A program made the position numbers and the translations under genes. Positions 1 to 12,132 of a DNA stretch of 64,000 nt are shown here, in pieces; the first letter of the stretch is position 1; each line of letters begins with the position of its first letter. The stretch spans positions 169,403,453 through 169,467,452 of the forward strand of contig CM062290.1 in the NCBI GenBank assembly GCA_031216915.1, read 5' to 3'. Origin of the DNA: Pictodentalium vernedei. Lineage: Eukaryota > Mollusca > Scaphopoda > Dentaliida > Dentaliidae. The notes beneath the pieces are model-generated. The model was not told the origin of the DNA, searched no databases, and saw only the letters and a program-made list of their open reading frames with translations.

Positions 1-177
1 CGGGAGCGACACCGCGAAAATCACCACAGACTACATTCATTGTTTTCATTCTTTTTTCTCCCCAAACTTGATTATGCCGCCTCACAGAACAATCTCAACG
101 CACAAATGAACGTCAACATATATCTACAGCCGTATGACAGGTACATAGCACCAGAAGAGTATAATTAGGGAAAACAA

Positions 178-431
178 TTAACCCTTTCAGCTTCAGAAAC
201 CATGAAATTCGGCCTTCGCTATTTACAAAAATCACCATTCAAATTGTATTATTTTTCATTTTTGTCTCAAAACAAGGCTTGTGATCTCTCACTGGAACGA
301 CCTCGTCGAGCTCGTTCCAATGAGTTGTCAAAAGCTATATTTTGGGAGCAAAACGGGGAAAGGTTCAATTATTCAAGAAATATTTTCGTGTTTTTTGTTT
401 GTTTGTTGTTATTTGCGATTGGGTGAAGGCC
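178..431 (-). mobile_element. MITE-A copy 1 (degraded)
   Basis: Starts with TTAACCCTTT and keeps the family order: a GCTATTTACAAAAATC block, then TTTTTCATTTTTGTCTCAAA, then the CTCGTCGAGCTCGTTCCAAT palindrome centre. The right half is heavily diverged. Orientation is the Y end (CGTAACGGCC-type) on the left. Confidence 0.7.
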
Positions 432-744
432 TGATGAACTACGTAGACTTGGATATCAATTGCGTAGACCGTGTATACCAATTTGAAATAAAAAAGGCTG
501 AGTGCTTTACCCCCCAAAAAGCGGAAAAACAAGTTTGGTATTCTCTAGTACCTTTATTTTGGCACGTCTATGATGACAAGTGGAGTAAGGTATCAAATTT
601 GGTACTTTGTAGAAAACCTGGATTTTTATAGTATATATCTTCAGGGGTGATGCGATGAACATAAAAACAGAATAAGGTAAAGATAATTTTTCAGGGATTT
701 CCTTTTCCGTCGGTATTGTACAGAGACGCAACGACAGGGTACCG

Positions 745-771
745 CGTGTGTGTGTGTGTGTGTGTGTGTGT
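745..771. repeat. (GT)n microsatellite
   Basis: About 13 uninterrupted GT dinucleotides inside the upstream intron. Confidence 0.95.
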
Positions 772-904
772 AGTGGGGGAGGGGGCAAATCCTGGCCAAT
801 ATTTTCATTACTTAGAAATATTAAGCCTCAAACAACCAACAGCTGGAAATTTCAGTCTATTTTAGAAGTGATTTTTAAACCATATTTCACGAGATCTTCT
901 GAAT

Positions 905-1005
905 GGAGTCGATTCTTGTCACCTTGAATGCAAGAACGCACCATCTGCAATGCTAAAGCATTGCAGATGCGCCTTGTCGCACCCAAGAGGCGAATTTCCG
1001 CTTTA
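905..1005. repeat. Small dispersed hairpin repeat (family J)
   Basis: Contains a perfect palindrome, CATCTGCAATGC and its complement, at 942-969, next to CACCTTGAATGCAAGA. The same CTTGAATGCAAGA plus TGCAATGCTAAAGCATTGCA unit recurs at 30415-30490 in calmodulin intron 3, and a broken copy lies at 6944-6990. Probably a short non-autonomous element. Confidence 0.55.
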
Positions 1006-1261
1006 GAAACCAAAGGTTACATATATTTCGAACACAAAGGGAAAGGGAGGATGCGCTCGGATATCTTCAAAAGTTAATATTCATATTTGTTCATATTTGC
1101 CAGTTGGAAAATTTTCACCCAAAGGAAGGAGGATGACAGTGATTTTCTTAAAAGTTGGTTGTTTGGCGGTCCAGTTGAAAATCCAGAGAAGGTACTCACC
1201 CTCGACAAAAGACTCCGCGGCCACATCCCTGATATTGCATCTGGCTTTATATCTTTTTAGC

Positions 1262-1502
1262 ACCCAACCCCTTTACTTAACGTAACAACCATACCCGTCC
1301 AGTGCTATTCACCCAAACCGCCATTCAAATATTATTATTTTCCCATTTCCTTCTCTTAAAAACACACTCTATGGCACCTTATATGAGCTCGTCGCAGTGA
1401 GATGTCATAAGCTTTGTTTTGAAAACAAACATGAACATGTTAAGTTATTTCAAGAATTTTTTTCAAGTGTGGTCTGTTTTTGCGAGTTTGATAATGAATT
1501 AA
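1262..1502 (-). mobile_element. MITE-A copy 2 (degraded)
   Basis: CCCTTTACTTAACGTAAC at the left and a GAATTAAC remnant at the right, with a CCAGTGCTATTCAC block and a worn GAGCTCGTCG centre between them. The palindrome is largely lost, so this is one of the older copies. Confidence 0.6.
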
Positions 1503-2074
1503 CTTGCAGTTTTCTTTCTTTACTCCTCATTTTTGGATTTTTGTGAACCTTCTGAATATACCTATAAGAGATATTAATTTTATTCTCTCGTCTTCAGTTG
1601 TGTTTACAAACGAAAGAGGAAATAACATTTGAAATTGTAATCAGGAAAAGTAAAAAAACAAATTTAGTTTAATTACTTCTCACTGCCCAGTCCTATAACT
1701 ATAATGGAAAACATGTTTGTGTTATTAAACGGATGCAAATGAGCAAATGTAATCCACACATTCATTATTTCACACTGATGAGTCGAATCATAAAATTTGA
1801 TACTTATTGTCTGACAAGGGAAAATAAAAAAGGCCCAGTCGAAGCGGTTTCACGAATCCAAAAAATAGGATTGGATCCCTGATGCCGCTTAACAATGTAG
1901 TGAAGGAAACTCTCGCAGCGAGGATTCAAACCGCATCTATGCTATTTGTAATAAAATCAGCGTACTTTCATGATCTGCGACACTCGGGGAATTTGAATAT
2001 GGGACAACCTCGCTGCTTTTCGATAAAATGTCGTATGTGGAATTAAATCTGCAATTGTCTGATACTGAAAATCA

Positions 2075-2325
2075 TTAACCCTTTACCTAACATGAAAAGC
2101 AGACGACACTTGTAAAAATAATTCTTGAATAACTAATTTTTAAAAATGTTTGTCCCAAAAACATAGGTTATGACCCCTCATTGGAACGAGCTCGACGAGC
2201 TCGTTCCAAAGAGGGGTCATAACCTATGTTTTTGAGACAAAAAATGAAACAATAATGAAAATTAATTGGCGATTTTTGAGAATAGCGCTAGCCGGTTTTT
2301 TATGTTACGTTAGGTAAAGGGTTAA
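2075..2325 (+). mobile_element. MITE-A copy 3, intact
   Basis: A 251-bp element flanked by TTAA on both sides (TTAACCCTTTACC ... GGTAAAGGGTTAA). The left end is type X (AACATGAAAAGCAGACGACA) and the right end type Y (GGTTTTTTATGTTACGT). The core is a palindrome with about 55-bp arms centred on GAGCTCGACGAGCTC. There is no coding capacity. TTAA duplication with CCC termini fits a piggyBac-type (or Kolobok-type) non-autonomous element. Confidence 0.9.
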
Positions 2326-2505
2326 TTATATATATTGAATAATGGGTTCTTGATTGCTGACAGTAGAACATTTTGAAGCATCTGAGCAATCTTGGCGAAA
2401 ATTCATTGTACACTTCTGGTAGTGGTTCGAATAAAGAGACGTTCATATTGAAGATCTGTCCTCAACACAATGATAACCTAACATGTACATTTTTTCTCGT
2501 TTCAG

Positions 2506-2534
2506 AATTTGTAGTGATGATGTCCAATAAATGA
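2506..2534 (+). CDS. Terminal coding exon of an upstream calmodulin-family gene
   Basis: After a TTTTTCTCGTTTCAG acceptor, the exon completes a split GAA codon and reads E-F-V-V-M-M-S-N-K-stop. This matches the calmodulin C-terminus (E-F-V-x-M-M-x-x-K-stop). The exon is 29 nt including TGA and entered in phase 1, exactly like the last exon of the complete calmodulin gene at 38312-38340. An AATAAA lies 80 nt after the stop. All other exons must lie left of the window. The differences from the second gene's ending (KMMTSK) show it is a separate paralogue. A decayed terminal exon is possible but the frame, acceptor and stop are all intact. Confidence 0.75.
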
Positions 2535-2640
2535 AGAAAGATTGACGCAACAGATGAAACTGTGATGATAAAACTACCTCATTTCATTGGATAATCATCA
2601 ATTTATTTTATTTAATAAACTCATTATCCATCAGTTAGTT
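2535..2640 (+). terminator. 3' UTR and poly(A) signal of the upstream calmodulin gene
   Basis: AATAAA at 2614-2619 lies about 80 nt downstream of the TGA in AT-rich sequence, and is the first canonical poly(A) signal after it. The cleavage site is inferred to fall near 2635. Confidence 0.5.
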
Positions 2641-2769
2641 TATATTTATTTGACCCCATTTCATACCACATGACACATGACACGATTCTAGCTTCCAACT
2701 TCTCGTTTGTGTTTTCTTGTGCTGTTGTTATTTGTCATAAAAACTTTCAATCCGGGCAACTATTTCTCA

Positions 2770-4860
2770 ATATTTATCCATAGACCGTAGACTTCATCTT
2801 GCCTCGACCGATCAAGACAAAATTCGGGGTAGTTTATCCAGGAAAGGTGGGCCATGATCGCGTCCAAAGTCACATTAACTTTTCAACTGCTCAATTTGCA
2901 TATTACGCGGGCGGATGCGGGCGATTCGCTAGGTAAAGGTTTAATCGATCGAAACGAAATTAGGCGCGTATGGGTAGTTTGACCAGGAAAGGTACATGAC
3001 ATGAATCCCAATCGTGTCCGACGTAGGATAAACCTCCCAAGAAGTTCAGTGTATTGTTAGACTCTACAGTGCCTCAGCCGATCGAGACAAATGTGGCACA
3101 CATGGGTAATTTGATCAGGAAAGGGACATGGGGTGGGTCCCGATCGCGTCCAATAACGCATTTTAACGTTAACCGCACAACAATTGCAATGACTTGTATA
3201 GTTCTCTCTCTGTTTGTCAGCAGGCTATAGACTCTGCTGTGTCTCAAACGACCGAGAGAGATTTTGGTACCTGGATGCAATTATCTAAGAAAGGGACGTT
3301 ACTGAATGGATCCCGATTCCGTCCGACGTTAACCCTTCAACACAGGCAAGATTGGGGAGCAAACGGGGATTTCCAGAGATATCGAGCTAAAAATTGGCAC
3401 GTTGGGGCAATTTTTAGCAGGAGTAACATGGGCGGGATAAATTTTAAGCACGACAGCGCGTTAACCCTTCAGCCATAGCAAAACGGTCATGCACTCCTAG
3501 GCTACATTTTCAGAGAAACAACTGAAACTCGGCATCCGGGGCAATTTTGTATCAGAAGTAAAATGGGATGGGAGATTTTACATGAAAAATTATGTTATTC
3601 TTTCACCCATTACCTTCGAGAAACATCTTGATGAACCCCTACATTTTCAGAGCCTATCGAGTTGAAATTAGGGGTAATTTGACCAGGAAAGGGTCATGGG
3701 TTAGGTCGTGATTGACGTCACGTTAATCCTTCAGTCTGTGCATTACCGATTACAGTTCAAATATGTTTGTAGGCTATAGACTCCGCCGTGCTTCCATCGA
3801 TTGAGACAAAAGTAGCACTAGAGGTAATTTGACCAAGAATTCGACCAAGAAAGGGACATTAAATAGGTCCCATTTTCATTCGAGGTCGCCTTAATACTTA
3901 ACACGGACCTGTCCGACAACACGTTAACTCTTCAACTAGTGTGCAACATTGGGTATACTTCGACACTACGGTACCTCGACCGATCGAGACAAAATGTGGC
4001 GCCTATCGGGGTCATTTTACCAGGATACGGACATTTGATGGATCCCGAGTGAGTCTGTGGTCGCGTTGTGATATTAACCCTAAAAAACTGTGCAAAGTGT
4101 CTCATGTGGAATCGAGATTAATTGCCTTCACAAAGTGCATCACGCAGTAACCCTTGGTGGGGATCGAACCTTGGACCTTTCGGTTTGAAGTCCAATTCCG
4201 TAACCACAGAGACATCGCGCTCCCGCTTTGATGTTAGCCCTTCAACCTGTGCAAGTTCGGGTATAGTCGCATCTAGGAGTACTTTGATCAGGAATGGACA
4301 TTTGATGGGTAACGATCGTGTCCGTCATCGCGTTAACTATTCAACCCGTACAACGCTGTGCCCCAAACCAACGAGACAAAACTGTAGCACATAGCAGTAA
4401 TTTACCGGAAAGGGGATAATGGAGGGACCATGAACGTGTCCGATGTCGCGTTACCCCTTCAATCAGTGCAGCCAGACATACATCTGATTAGCCCGTGCCA
4501 CTACAGATCAAGACAAAATTTGACGCCCAATGTTTATGTGACAGAATAGGGACATGGAATAGGGCCCGATATGGCGCTGTAATGTTAACCATTCAACCCG
4601 CGCAACGCCGGGTATAGTTCGTTTAATGCTTTGGCTCGACTAATCAAGACAGAATTTGGCATATTGAGGTAATTTGACCAGGGAAGGGAAATGGAATGGG
4701 TCCCGATCGCGTCCTATGACGCGCTCTGATATTAGTCCTTCAACCTGAGTAACTTCGGGTATAGTGTCACCAAGGGGTAACTTGACCAAGTATAAACGAC
4801 ATTAGATGGGTATCGATCACGCCCGAAGTCGCGTTTACCGTTCGACACGTTCATCGACTG
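2770..4860. repeat. Diverged tandem array, Sat-1 (unit about 135-170 bp)
   Basis: A recurring pattern runs through the region: CTCGACCGATCGAGACAAAA, then GGTAATTTGACCAGGAAAGG, then ATGGGTCCCGATCGCGTCCG, then CGCGTTAACCCTTCAAC. The GATCGAGACAAA-type box recurs near 2809, 2948, 3079, 3250, 3380, 3655, 3798, 3978, 4370, 4505 and 4642, mostly 130-145 bp apart with some longer gaps. About 14-15 units, well diverged, so old. A second, shorter array of the same family is at 46975-47600. A MITE-B-like end (GATTCGCTAGGTAAAGG) is embedded at about 2893-2943. No coding frame spans units. Confidence 0.8.
4143..4223 (-). repeat. tRNA-like sequence within the Sat-1 array
   Basis: Read on the minus strand, it has a GTGGTTACGG A-box-like stretch, an anticodon-like arm with loop CTTCAAA and a good B box (GGTTCGATCCC). 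Acceptor pairing is not convincing and it sits inside an old repeat array, so it reads as a tRNA-derived SINE head or relic, not a tRNA gene. Confidence 0.45.
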
Positions 4861-5169
4861 GCATAATTCGAATGTTGGAGCGATATGATTGGTGAATTCA
4901 GTAAAACCGAGAAGAGACAGGGACGGTTATAGCCATGTACAGCGCAGTGTAGCTGTAATAAAACGCGTAATGGTGGAAGACCGGAGTCAAGGATAAGAGG
5001 AATAGTGTCGGGGGGGGGGGGGATATGCAGAAGACTGTCTTTGTGAGCAGCAGAAGGTCAGCTGTAGATATAAATAAATTGGGATTTTAACATAGGTGAA
5101 GGAAAGTTTTAGGTGGAAGTTTTTTGTTTGTGTTTTGTTGAAGTGCAGGCAGAACAAGCGAAAAACTAA

Positions 5170-6342
5170 TTAACCCTTTACCGAACGTAAATGCCAAAAC
5201 CGGCCAGCGCTATTCTCAAAAATCGCCAATTAATTTTCATTATTTTTTCATTTTTTGTCTCAAAAACGTCGGTTAGGACCCCTCTATGGAAAGAGCTCGT
5301 TGAGCGCCTTTCAGTGAGGGGTCATAACCTATGTTTTTGAGACAAAAAATGAAAATGGAAGTGTCAATGACTCTGTAGCTCAACTTGTGTAAGACATGTA
5401 CATGTATAGTATGTGACACAGCAATGATACACATCTAGGTAATGACCTGATAACAAAGGTACATTTAAGGTATTGTAACGGTCTGTACATAAATGCTGAC
5501 TGTAGCCTGTAACAAATGTATAGGTAAAGTATTGTAAAGGTGGGTGACAGTTAAATGCTAAAACAGAAAAGAAATCTTCATGGGGTTAATGTTACAATGG
5601 GGATCCTTGTATGGCGCACCATAAGCCAAATGTTAGCATTCATTCAAAAATTTATTCAAATTAGAATCTTTATATAGACGTTCTGTACAAAGAACTGATT
5701 GTACCTAATTTCGGTACAAAATGGCCACCGGCAGCCATCTTGAATTTCGAACCGCACCCAAAAACACTCGATCTCGTCCCCAGGTGATAACAAAGGTACC
5801 CAAGAAGTTTTGTGAAGATCGGTTCATAAATACAGCCCCTAGTCCGAGCCGTATTGACATGTGTACTTACTGTGTTTAAGTAGCACTGAAAAAATCAAAG
5901 TCCATCTAATTTGCAGAATTTCTGCACGTGAAAAAAACCCGTATTATATGTGATGTATTCCATGTCACTAAACATTCAGACAAAAATTTATTCGAATCAG
6001 AACTTTCATACAGAAGTTCTGTACAAAAAACTGATTGCAGTAACTTAGGTACAAAATGGCTGCTGGTGGCCATCTTGAATTTCGGACCGCACCCAAAAAC
6101 ACTCGTTCTCGTCCCACGGTGATCACAAAGGTACCCACGGAGTTTCGTAAAGATCGGTTCATAAATACGGCCTCTAGCCCGAGCCGTATTGAATTGTTGA
6201 CGGACAGACAGACAGACAGATAGAACGACGGGCCATGGCATAACCTCAAATTTGACAACGTCAAAGTTGAGCTAAAAATTAATTATTCACGATTTTTCTT
6301 TTGCAAGTGTCGTCTGCTTTTCATGTTAGGTGAAGAGTGAAA
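5170..6342 (-). mobile_element. MITE-A copy 4, split by a later insertion
   Basis: The left half (5170 to about 5358) carries TTAACCCTTTACC, the CCAAAACCGGCCAGCGC block and the palindromic core. The right end (about 6275-6342) resumes with GCAAGTGTCGTCTGCTTTTC and ATGTTAGGTGAAGAG. About 0.9 kb of unrelated sequence interrupts it, so the MITE is the older of the two. Confidence 0.8.
5376..6274. mobile_element. Element inserted in MITE-A copy 4, with a 210-bp internal duplication
   Basis: Probable ends are the inverted pair TAGCTCAACTT at 5376 and AAGTTGAGCTA at 6264-6274. Inside, 5646-5852 and 5982-6188 are two diverged direct copies of one unit (TTCTGTACAAA, GGTACAAAATGGC, CATCTTGAATTTCG, GCACCCAAAAACACTCG, AAGATCGGTTCATAAATAC). 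A (CAGA)n tract lies near the right end. No open frame looks real. The superfamily is unknown. Confidence 0.6.
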
Positions 6343-7310
6343 TAGTAACAAAAAGTCATTCATTTCTCAAGTTGGAGGATCATCGGCGCTTGTGGTGTCT
6401 ACTGCGAAACAACTGAACATAGCTTCTTGCTTTAAGAGTAGAGTACAACACCAGAAGGATGACGCAGTATGTGACCCTAAAGAACTGAATAGAACTAACG
6501 GGTACTGCATTGGACTTTAACACGGAAACAGGCCGTCATTTCTCTACTACCAGAGTATTCTTGTTTAAACGCGCGCATCTAACAAAACTCCAAATCACAA
6601 CTTCACACACGCAGGAGAGCCTGTGATGCACACCAGCATCGGAAGAGTACCTGGAAAGCTAAATCGGAACCCTTACACGTATTTCACCACAGTCGATCCG
6701 ACCTATGATATATACTCCCACTCCTTAACAACACAACCGCCCAATCAACCAAGAGACATACTAGAACCGAACATTGTGTCCTTTGGTGGCAGAATTGACG
6801 ACGAAAACGCGAATCACATTTTCAATACGTGATGTTATTCCTCGATCGAACAAAAATACCTGTCTTCATAAAATAGATGTGTAACGGAGATGACAAGTGA
6901 ATTTCAGGCATTCGTACTTTTTGGTACTTATAGTCTGATACAGGAATATATCGTCCCTTGAATGTCATCTGCAATGCTTTAGCAATAATCAATTAATACA
7001 CAGCATGGTTACAATTTTGACTCAATGATTCGTCGTCACAGTCAATCAAATATTCTATCCAAGTTGTGGGCTGAGGCGACAAACCGGTAACAATAATTTT
7101 GTCTACAATTCACCTACAAAACGCAATCGCAAAGAACAATATCAATAGCGATAAAACAATTCGGAGATCGAACATCTGGTATAGTTATTGCAGTAGCTAT
7201 AAAAGTCACATGACATCCTGAGAAACTTATTTTCCTCTCGTGTCTATGGGTTGAGAGAATTGAAAACGGAATCCCATTATTTTGATCAGTGGAGTCAGCA
7301 TTTCTATTTG
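6343..7310. other. Intergenic stretch without a recognised gene
   Basis: AT-rich unique-looking sequence with one broken copy of hairpin repeat J (6944-6990). I see no exon, RNA gene or complete mobile element. Confidence 0.5.
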
Positions 7311-7562
7311 TTAACCCTTTACCAAACAGGAAAAGAGACGACACTTGCAACCAAAATTGTTCAATAACTAATGTTTTTCATTTTTTGGCGTCAAAAACAT
7401 GGCTTATGGATCCTCATTGGAACGAGCTCAGCGAGCTTGTTCCAATGGGGGTCATTAGCTATGTTTTTGACGCAAAAAATGAAAAAAAATCAGGAAAATT
7501 GAATGGCGATGTTTTTGAATATCACCGGTCGCTTTTGGCCGTTACGTTGGGTAAAAGGTAAA
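7311..7562 (+). mobile_element. MITE-A copy 5
   Basis: TTAACCCTTTACCAAAC at the left (X end, GACGACACTTGC) and GGCCGTTACGTTGGGTAAAA at the right (Y end). The palindromic core GTTCCAATGGGGGTCAT is moderately diverged between arms. Confidence 0.85.
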
Positions 7563-7965
7563 TGACTTAAGTGTTAAGGATTAAGTAATGGTTATGGGCT
7601 TTGTTGCCTAGATGATACAAAAAGGTGGCATGTGAGAGGAATAGCTGCTCATCGACCACGCGCGACTCGCAGCTACACGCCCACAAAGCGAATCTCGTCA
7701 CGATAAAAGATTCAGTACAAGCATAACGCATATTCATTATATGCATACCACGTATATCCCATCAATACCGCTGTAGTTTGTCCATCAATTCTGACTTGCT
7801 AGAAAACGAGATTCTCGCCTTCTCCATATCCGAATCAAGCCTGCCTCAAGTGTGCCTCTTGGGGACGTCTTTGACGTCACGGACTTTCGGAGATTTTCGA
7901 TGCGACATTTTTACAAACTTGAAATAAAAACTCGAGTGACTTGACACTCTACACCCATGACAGAC

Positions 7966-8650
7966 ATCCATTTTTACCATGGTTACCTATTCTACAAAAT
8001 ATGAAAAGCTTATGACATAGATTTTAGCTTTACACACCAATCGTGGTGAACACGCCAACAATGGGATTTCAATAGTTAAAATTTACACCTACAGTGGAAC
8101 TAAATCCAAGTTGACCTTTGGTGACGTCGACCTGAATGCGAACTTGCTAAATTTATCGCACGTCGCCTCGCGAAGAATGAAATGAAAGTGGCAATTATTT
8201 ATTACGTTTTTAAATGAGTTTGCCCCCAAAAGACACCAAAACTTAACAAACATGCATTGTCTCATGTTAATAAAGCATCCATAACTCGAACTAGCATGTT
8301 ATTTTATTAAAGCGAAAAAGGCTCCGTTTCTTTTTCCATTTCGTTTCAGCGATAAAATTGACAGCGGAAGTACCGCTCACCGATGCTCATGTAAACAAAA
8401 ACAGATTCGCACGTTTGTACGTCTGCTGCTCAGTAAAATCGAGAAAAAATAATAGCGACTCGTAATAATCTGACGATCATGGTATAAATAAAATATATCC
8501 AAAGTAGCTTGGTGTACCAAATGTTCACCACGAGTGGTGAAGTGGTGTTAACCGCTCGCCAAAGGCTCGCGGTTAACACCACTTCACTACGAGTGGTAAA
8601 CATTTGGTACACCAAGCTACTTTGGGTATATTCTATATATTTTCTTTTTT
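7966..8650 (+). mobile_element. Element D copy 1 (without the tandem array)
   Basis: Matches 53593-54680 plus 59045-59150 closely, for example TTTAGCTTTACACACCAA, CATGCATTGTCTCATGTTAA, TTTCTTTTTCCATTTCG and GATGCTCATGTAAACAAAAA. It ends in a long hairpin (8493-8632) whose arms read CAAAGTAGCTTGGTGTACC and its complement. A third, inverted partial copy is at 47843-48150. No coding capacity is seen, and the true ends beyond the shared sequence are not fixed. Confidence 0.75.
8493..8632. repeat. Long near-perfect hairpin in element D
   Basis: Arms of about 65 bp: AAAGTAGCTTGGTGTACC, AATGTTCACCAC and AGTGGTGTTAACCGC on the left, mirrored on the right. The loop region is GCTCGCCAAAGGCTCGC. Confidence 0.9.
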
Positions 8651-9769
8651 TTGTTTACATTCCAAGTGTCGTTTTCATTTTAAACAAATTATTACAAGAG
8701 TCAGTTAATCTGGGTTGTCATATTCCGATCAAATAACTGCCGTAATAGTCTGTATACACAACGCTGTCTGTGGCAAATGGTATAGACCATATTTGAATTT
8801 TGAGGGAGGTTCAGTAATAATATGAACTCCACTATTCCCCAGGTTCGACTAAATTCACTTGCAGCTTGATATGGCGTTGCACTTTGAAAAGGTCCCACTG
8901 AAATGATTAATGTTAATTTAACGTTGCCAACAATATTTTATTAATGAATAAAATGTGTAAAAAACAACTTATTTCAGCATGACTTCATGATGACAAAATG
9001 GTCAGCGGACTCACACATGTACAAAACGTACGGGGCAGTGGATATAGCGCGTGGACGTGGGGCGAGTTCACACGGTAACTCATTTCAGAATGGCTTCTCT
9101 GTTTCGAGAACAGCTCTGAAATCAGCCACACTGTGCCAATAAATCTAGGCGCTACAAGAGCGATTTAGACCTGAAACAAATTGGAGAATAGAATGGGAAT
9201 TAGACCCACCAATCTATGTGTTCATTAAGAATCACGTTCCGCTAGAGCTAGAAATACTAGGCTTACCTAGATTTTTACGAGACACCACGTACAAACCCTG
9301 GCCAATAGATCAAAAAGAAAAGGAAACATTCGGTAAACCGAAAATTCCATCCGGACACGATCGGAATCAGAACCGGAAGCACTGTATTTCTAGAACGGAA
9401 GCAGGAAGTAAATTTCTCATAAGTGAGGTATTTCTAAGCTAAACTATAACTAGATAAACTTTTTACCCATCTCAACAGTATTAGAGACCACCCATACTGT
9501 TTTGTCGAACATTCTGCCGAATATTAGTCAACCGCTCAGTTATTCTCTGCACAGAAAATACACTGCCGACTTAAAAGAATTTGTTCCCAGCGTAATAACG
9601 TACTAATAACTTTCAAAGAAGAGGGAAGGGGCACTTTAACTGGTAGAGTGCTGGAAGCCCTATTTTGGGCTTTACTAAAAGTGACAGGCAATAACTGTCT
9701 GTAGCTACATTCTGCCTGAGGAAGCCTTTATTGTCCCTGATATGAATCAGATTTTTTATACAATACCTT
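8651..9769. other. Intergenic stretch without a recognised gene
   Basis: An open frame at 9149-9442 (about 98 codons, no ATG near its start) matches nothing I recognise and lacks splice signals. Otherwise no repeat or gene is evident. Confidence 0.4.
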
Positions 9770-9830
9770 GCTCTCTGACATTTAATTGGATAGTGCATGT
9801 AAGGCACTATCCAATTAAATGTAATAGAGC
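9770..9830. repeat. Short perfect hairpin
   Basis: ACATTTAATTGGATAGTGC and its exact complement flank a 7-nt loop (ATGTAAG) at 9779-9822. Possibly the core of a small MITE. Confidence 0.85.
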
Positions 9831-12132
9831 AGTATATGATGAGCTTTGATTTGTTGTCAGAAAAAACTTAGCACTTTACCAGTTAAGGTGACGGTGAAAC
9901 GTGGCGGGACCATTTTCTTAGTAGTACCTAATGAGTTTTGCTCGTGGCAAGTACCATTTGTTTGCGCAACCCATCCTTTAATAGTTCTACTGTGGTATAT
10001 TCACTGTAGTAGGCCTATGGCCTACAACGATGAATACACAACAGTCAGCCACTTGAAAGCTCAGAAAGACTCGAACACTCAAACGCCTTACGACGTTTGT
10101 GACCTATGTTTATGACCGCTTTGTATTGCAGAGAACGACTGTTCGATGTTGAGAAGATGGGAGCAAGCAGTCGTGATGCTCCCCAATGGGTATGTGACTG
10201 CAAGTGAACCAAATTTATTATACTAATATAGTATATCAGACCGTTTTTCTTCTAGAATCGTCAGCGCTTTTACAGGGGCATACCAGTTTTCCATGTGGTA
10301 GCACACCGATAGTAAATTAAACTTTTTCAAGTATCAGGAGCTCTTTTTGTGGAATTAACAAAAAATTGAGGCAACATCGATACAATCTAAGGGAGTTCCT
10401 ATGTATTGTTTTTATCTATGCACGTGACCCCCACACGGGTATCAGAATTTGAATACCGCTGTGCAAAACTGTTACTTTGTCAAAGTCTATCTGCAGCTCG
10501 AAGTCATCAACAATTTTATCTTCAAAATGATTATTAAATAAAACCAAATAAGAGGTAAAAACGAACAGTGGAATTCAGAAAACTTACAACTAAAAACCAG
10601 ACGCCTTCATCTCTGGACTGCCATGAGTATACAATGAGCAGGGACCATGACCTGCACGGAGAAGCAACTACAATAATGCACGAAAAAAAACAAATGTTGT
10701 TAATGCTATCATTATTTTATTTTATTTTTTGGGTGGGGGTGGTGGGGGTGGGTGGGTGGCTATGTATAATATCAGTGTATAAAATCAAATACCCAAGTTC
10801 GATAAACCAGGGGTGCCCCATGCAAAAGAAGAAAATGCCATATATCTCGCATACGTGGAGGAATAACTAATAGGCTTACCGCATAAAAAGAAGAAACATA
10901 CCTACATTTTTTTTTTGGTGGGGGGGGGGGGGGGGGTGCTCCATTCCACGGTGCATTATAAAATCCTCCAGTGGCCACAAATGGCTCTAATTCCGTGACA
11001 TCTGCGTGGAGGTTCCTGCATTTTAGTATTATTATTTACCCCAGTGACGAAGACCCCCACCCACCCCTCCGTCCTCAGATCCTAACGTCTAAGATCTACT
11101 AGGAGGAGCACCTGAAGTAACTACAGATCACATAACGCACTCTGTGTTAATTACATTTTGTCGAGAAAAATCTCGGGGTTGGGTGGTGTTTATAGGGGTA
11201 TTACACACTTAAAGTTAGATAGATGAGGATATAGAGAGTTAGCACTTCCAGCAGTCTTTTGATATAAGACACAGGGAGATGGAAGGGACATAAATATATA
11301 TAAAATATGTATTATATCTCACGTGGCTTCCTTGCATTCTGATTGGCTGAGAGATGATACCCTATTTCGTGTAGTTTGCATCCACGGAACTGACCAGGCA
11401 CTACACCCAGGCCCTACACGTTTTCTATTTTTAGCACACTACTATATCAGTTTTCTTTTCATACTGGGCGAATAAAACTGATTAGGCTAAATTTAAAAAT
11501 CGACTCACAGAGGCACAACATCCACAAAACGACCCGGAAAGAAATCTTTGTGGAAAAATGTATCGCTTTTCCATTGTTGAAGTCACATTTTTCGAGGCGT
11601 TCATTTTATTCCTTGAGAAGATGATCCATATCTCGTTTCGAAGAAAATGATCCATACCTGGGTCCAACTTTCATGAGATCGCGTCCGGATATGAAAAATC
11701 GTTTGTTTCGCTGATCATATTATTTCGTTATTTAATTGTATGTTTTGGGCAGTAAACGAATAAATAATGGAATTCAATTGAATCTTCGGAGTTTGTATCC
11801 CGTACTGACCCATTCGGTAATGTATGTGTGTGGAAATTATCAAACTGCGTTGTCAAATGTCGAAAATTTTAGTTTTCATTCGCGAGTTGCGCGATTCTAG
11901 AATACACAGTTCCGTTTGGGGGAAATGTTTTGTTTACCCTTGCCGACCGATTCAAAATCTGTCTTCTGCTCATATCAATAATCCAAGTTAGCCGCGTTTT
12001 GGAAGAAGAAAATGTTTTTTAAAAATTACATGGTATTTTTTTCTATATAACTCTGGTTGGTAGGGCTGCTACCTTGGTAATAGATTAACAAATCGGACAG
12101 GTGTTTTTCTTGATGGGTGTTCGATATAATAT
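9831..12132. other. Intergenic stretch without a recognised gene
   Basis: Contains G-rich tracts (10733-10760 and an 18-G run at about 10919-10936) and no convincing exon, SINE or terminal inverted repeat. Confidence 0.4.

Larger units (their letters stand above)
1..2505 (+). other. 3' part of the last intron of an upstream calmodulin-family gene
   Basis: The calmodulin-type terminal exon at 2506 is preceded by a pyrimidine-rich tract and CAG, so the sequence from the window edge to 2505 should be intron. No other calmodulin exon is visible in it; the preceding exon must lie left of the window. It holds two degraded and one intact TTAA-flanked MITE, a GT microsatellite and a small hairpin repeat, listed separately. 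Between these I see nothing coding. Confidence 0.6.

Noticed and set aside
9149-9442. 98-codon open frame with protein-like composition
   Set aside because: No ATG near its start, no splice signals and no recognised family; kept only as a note in the flanking-region entry.
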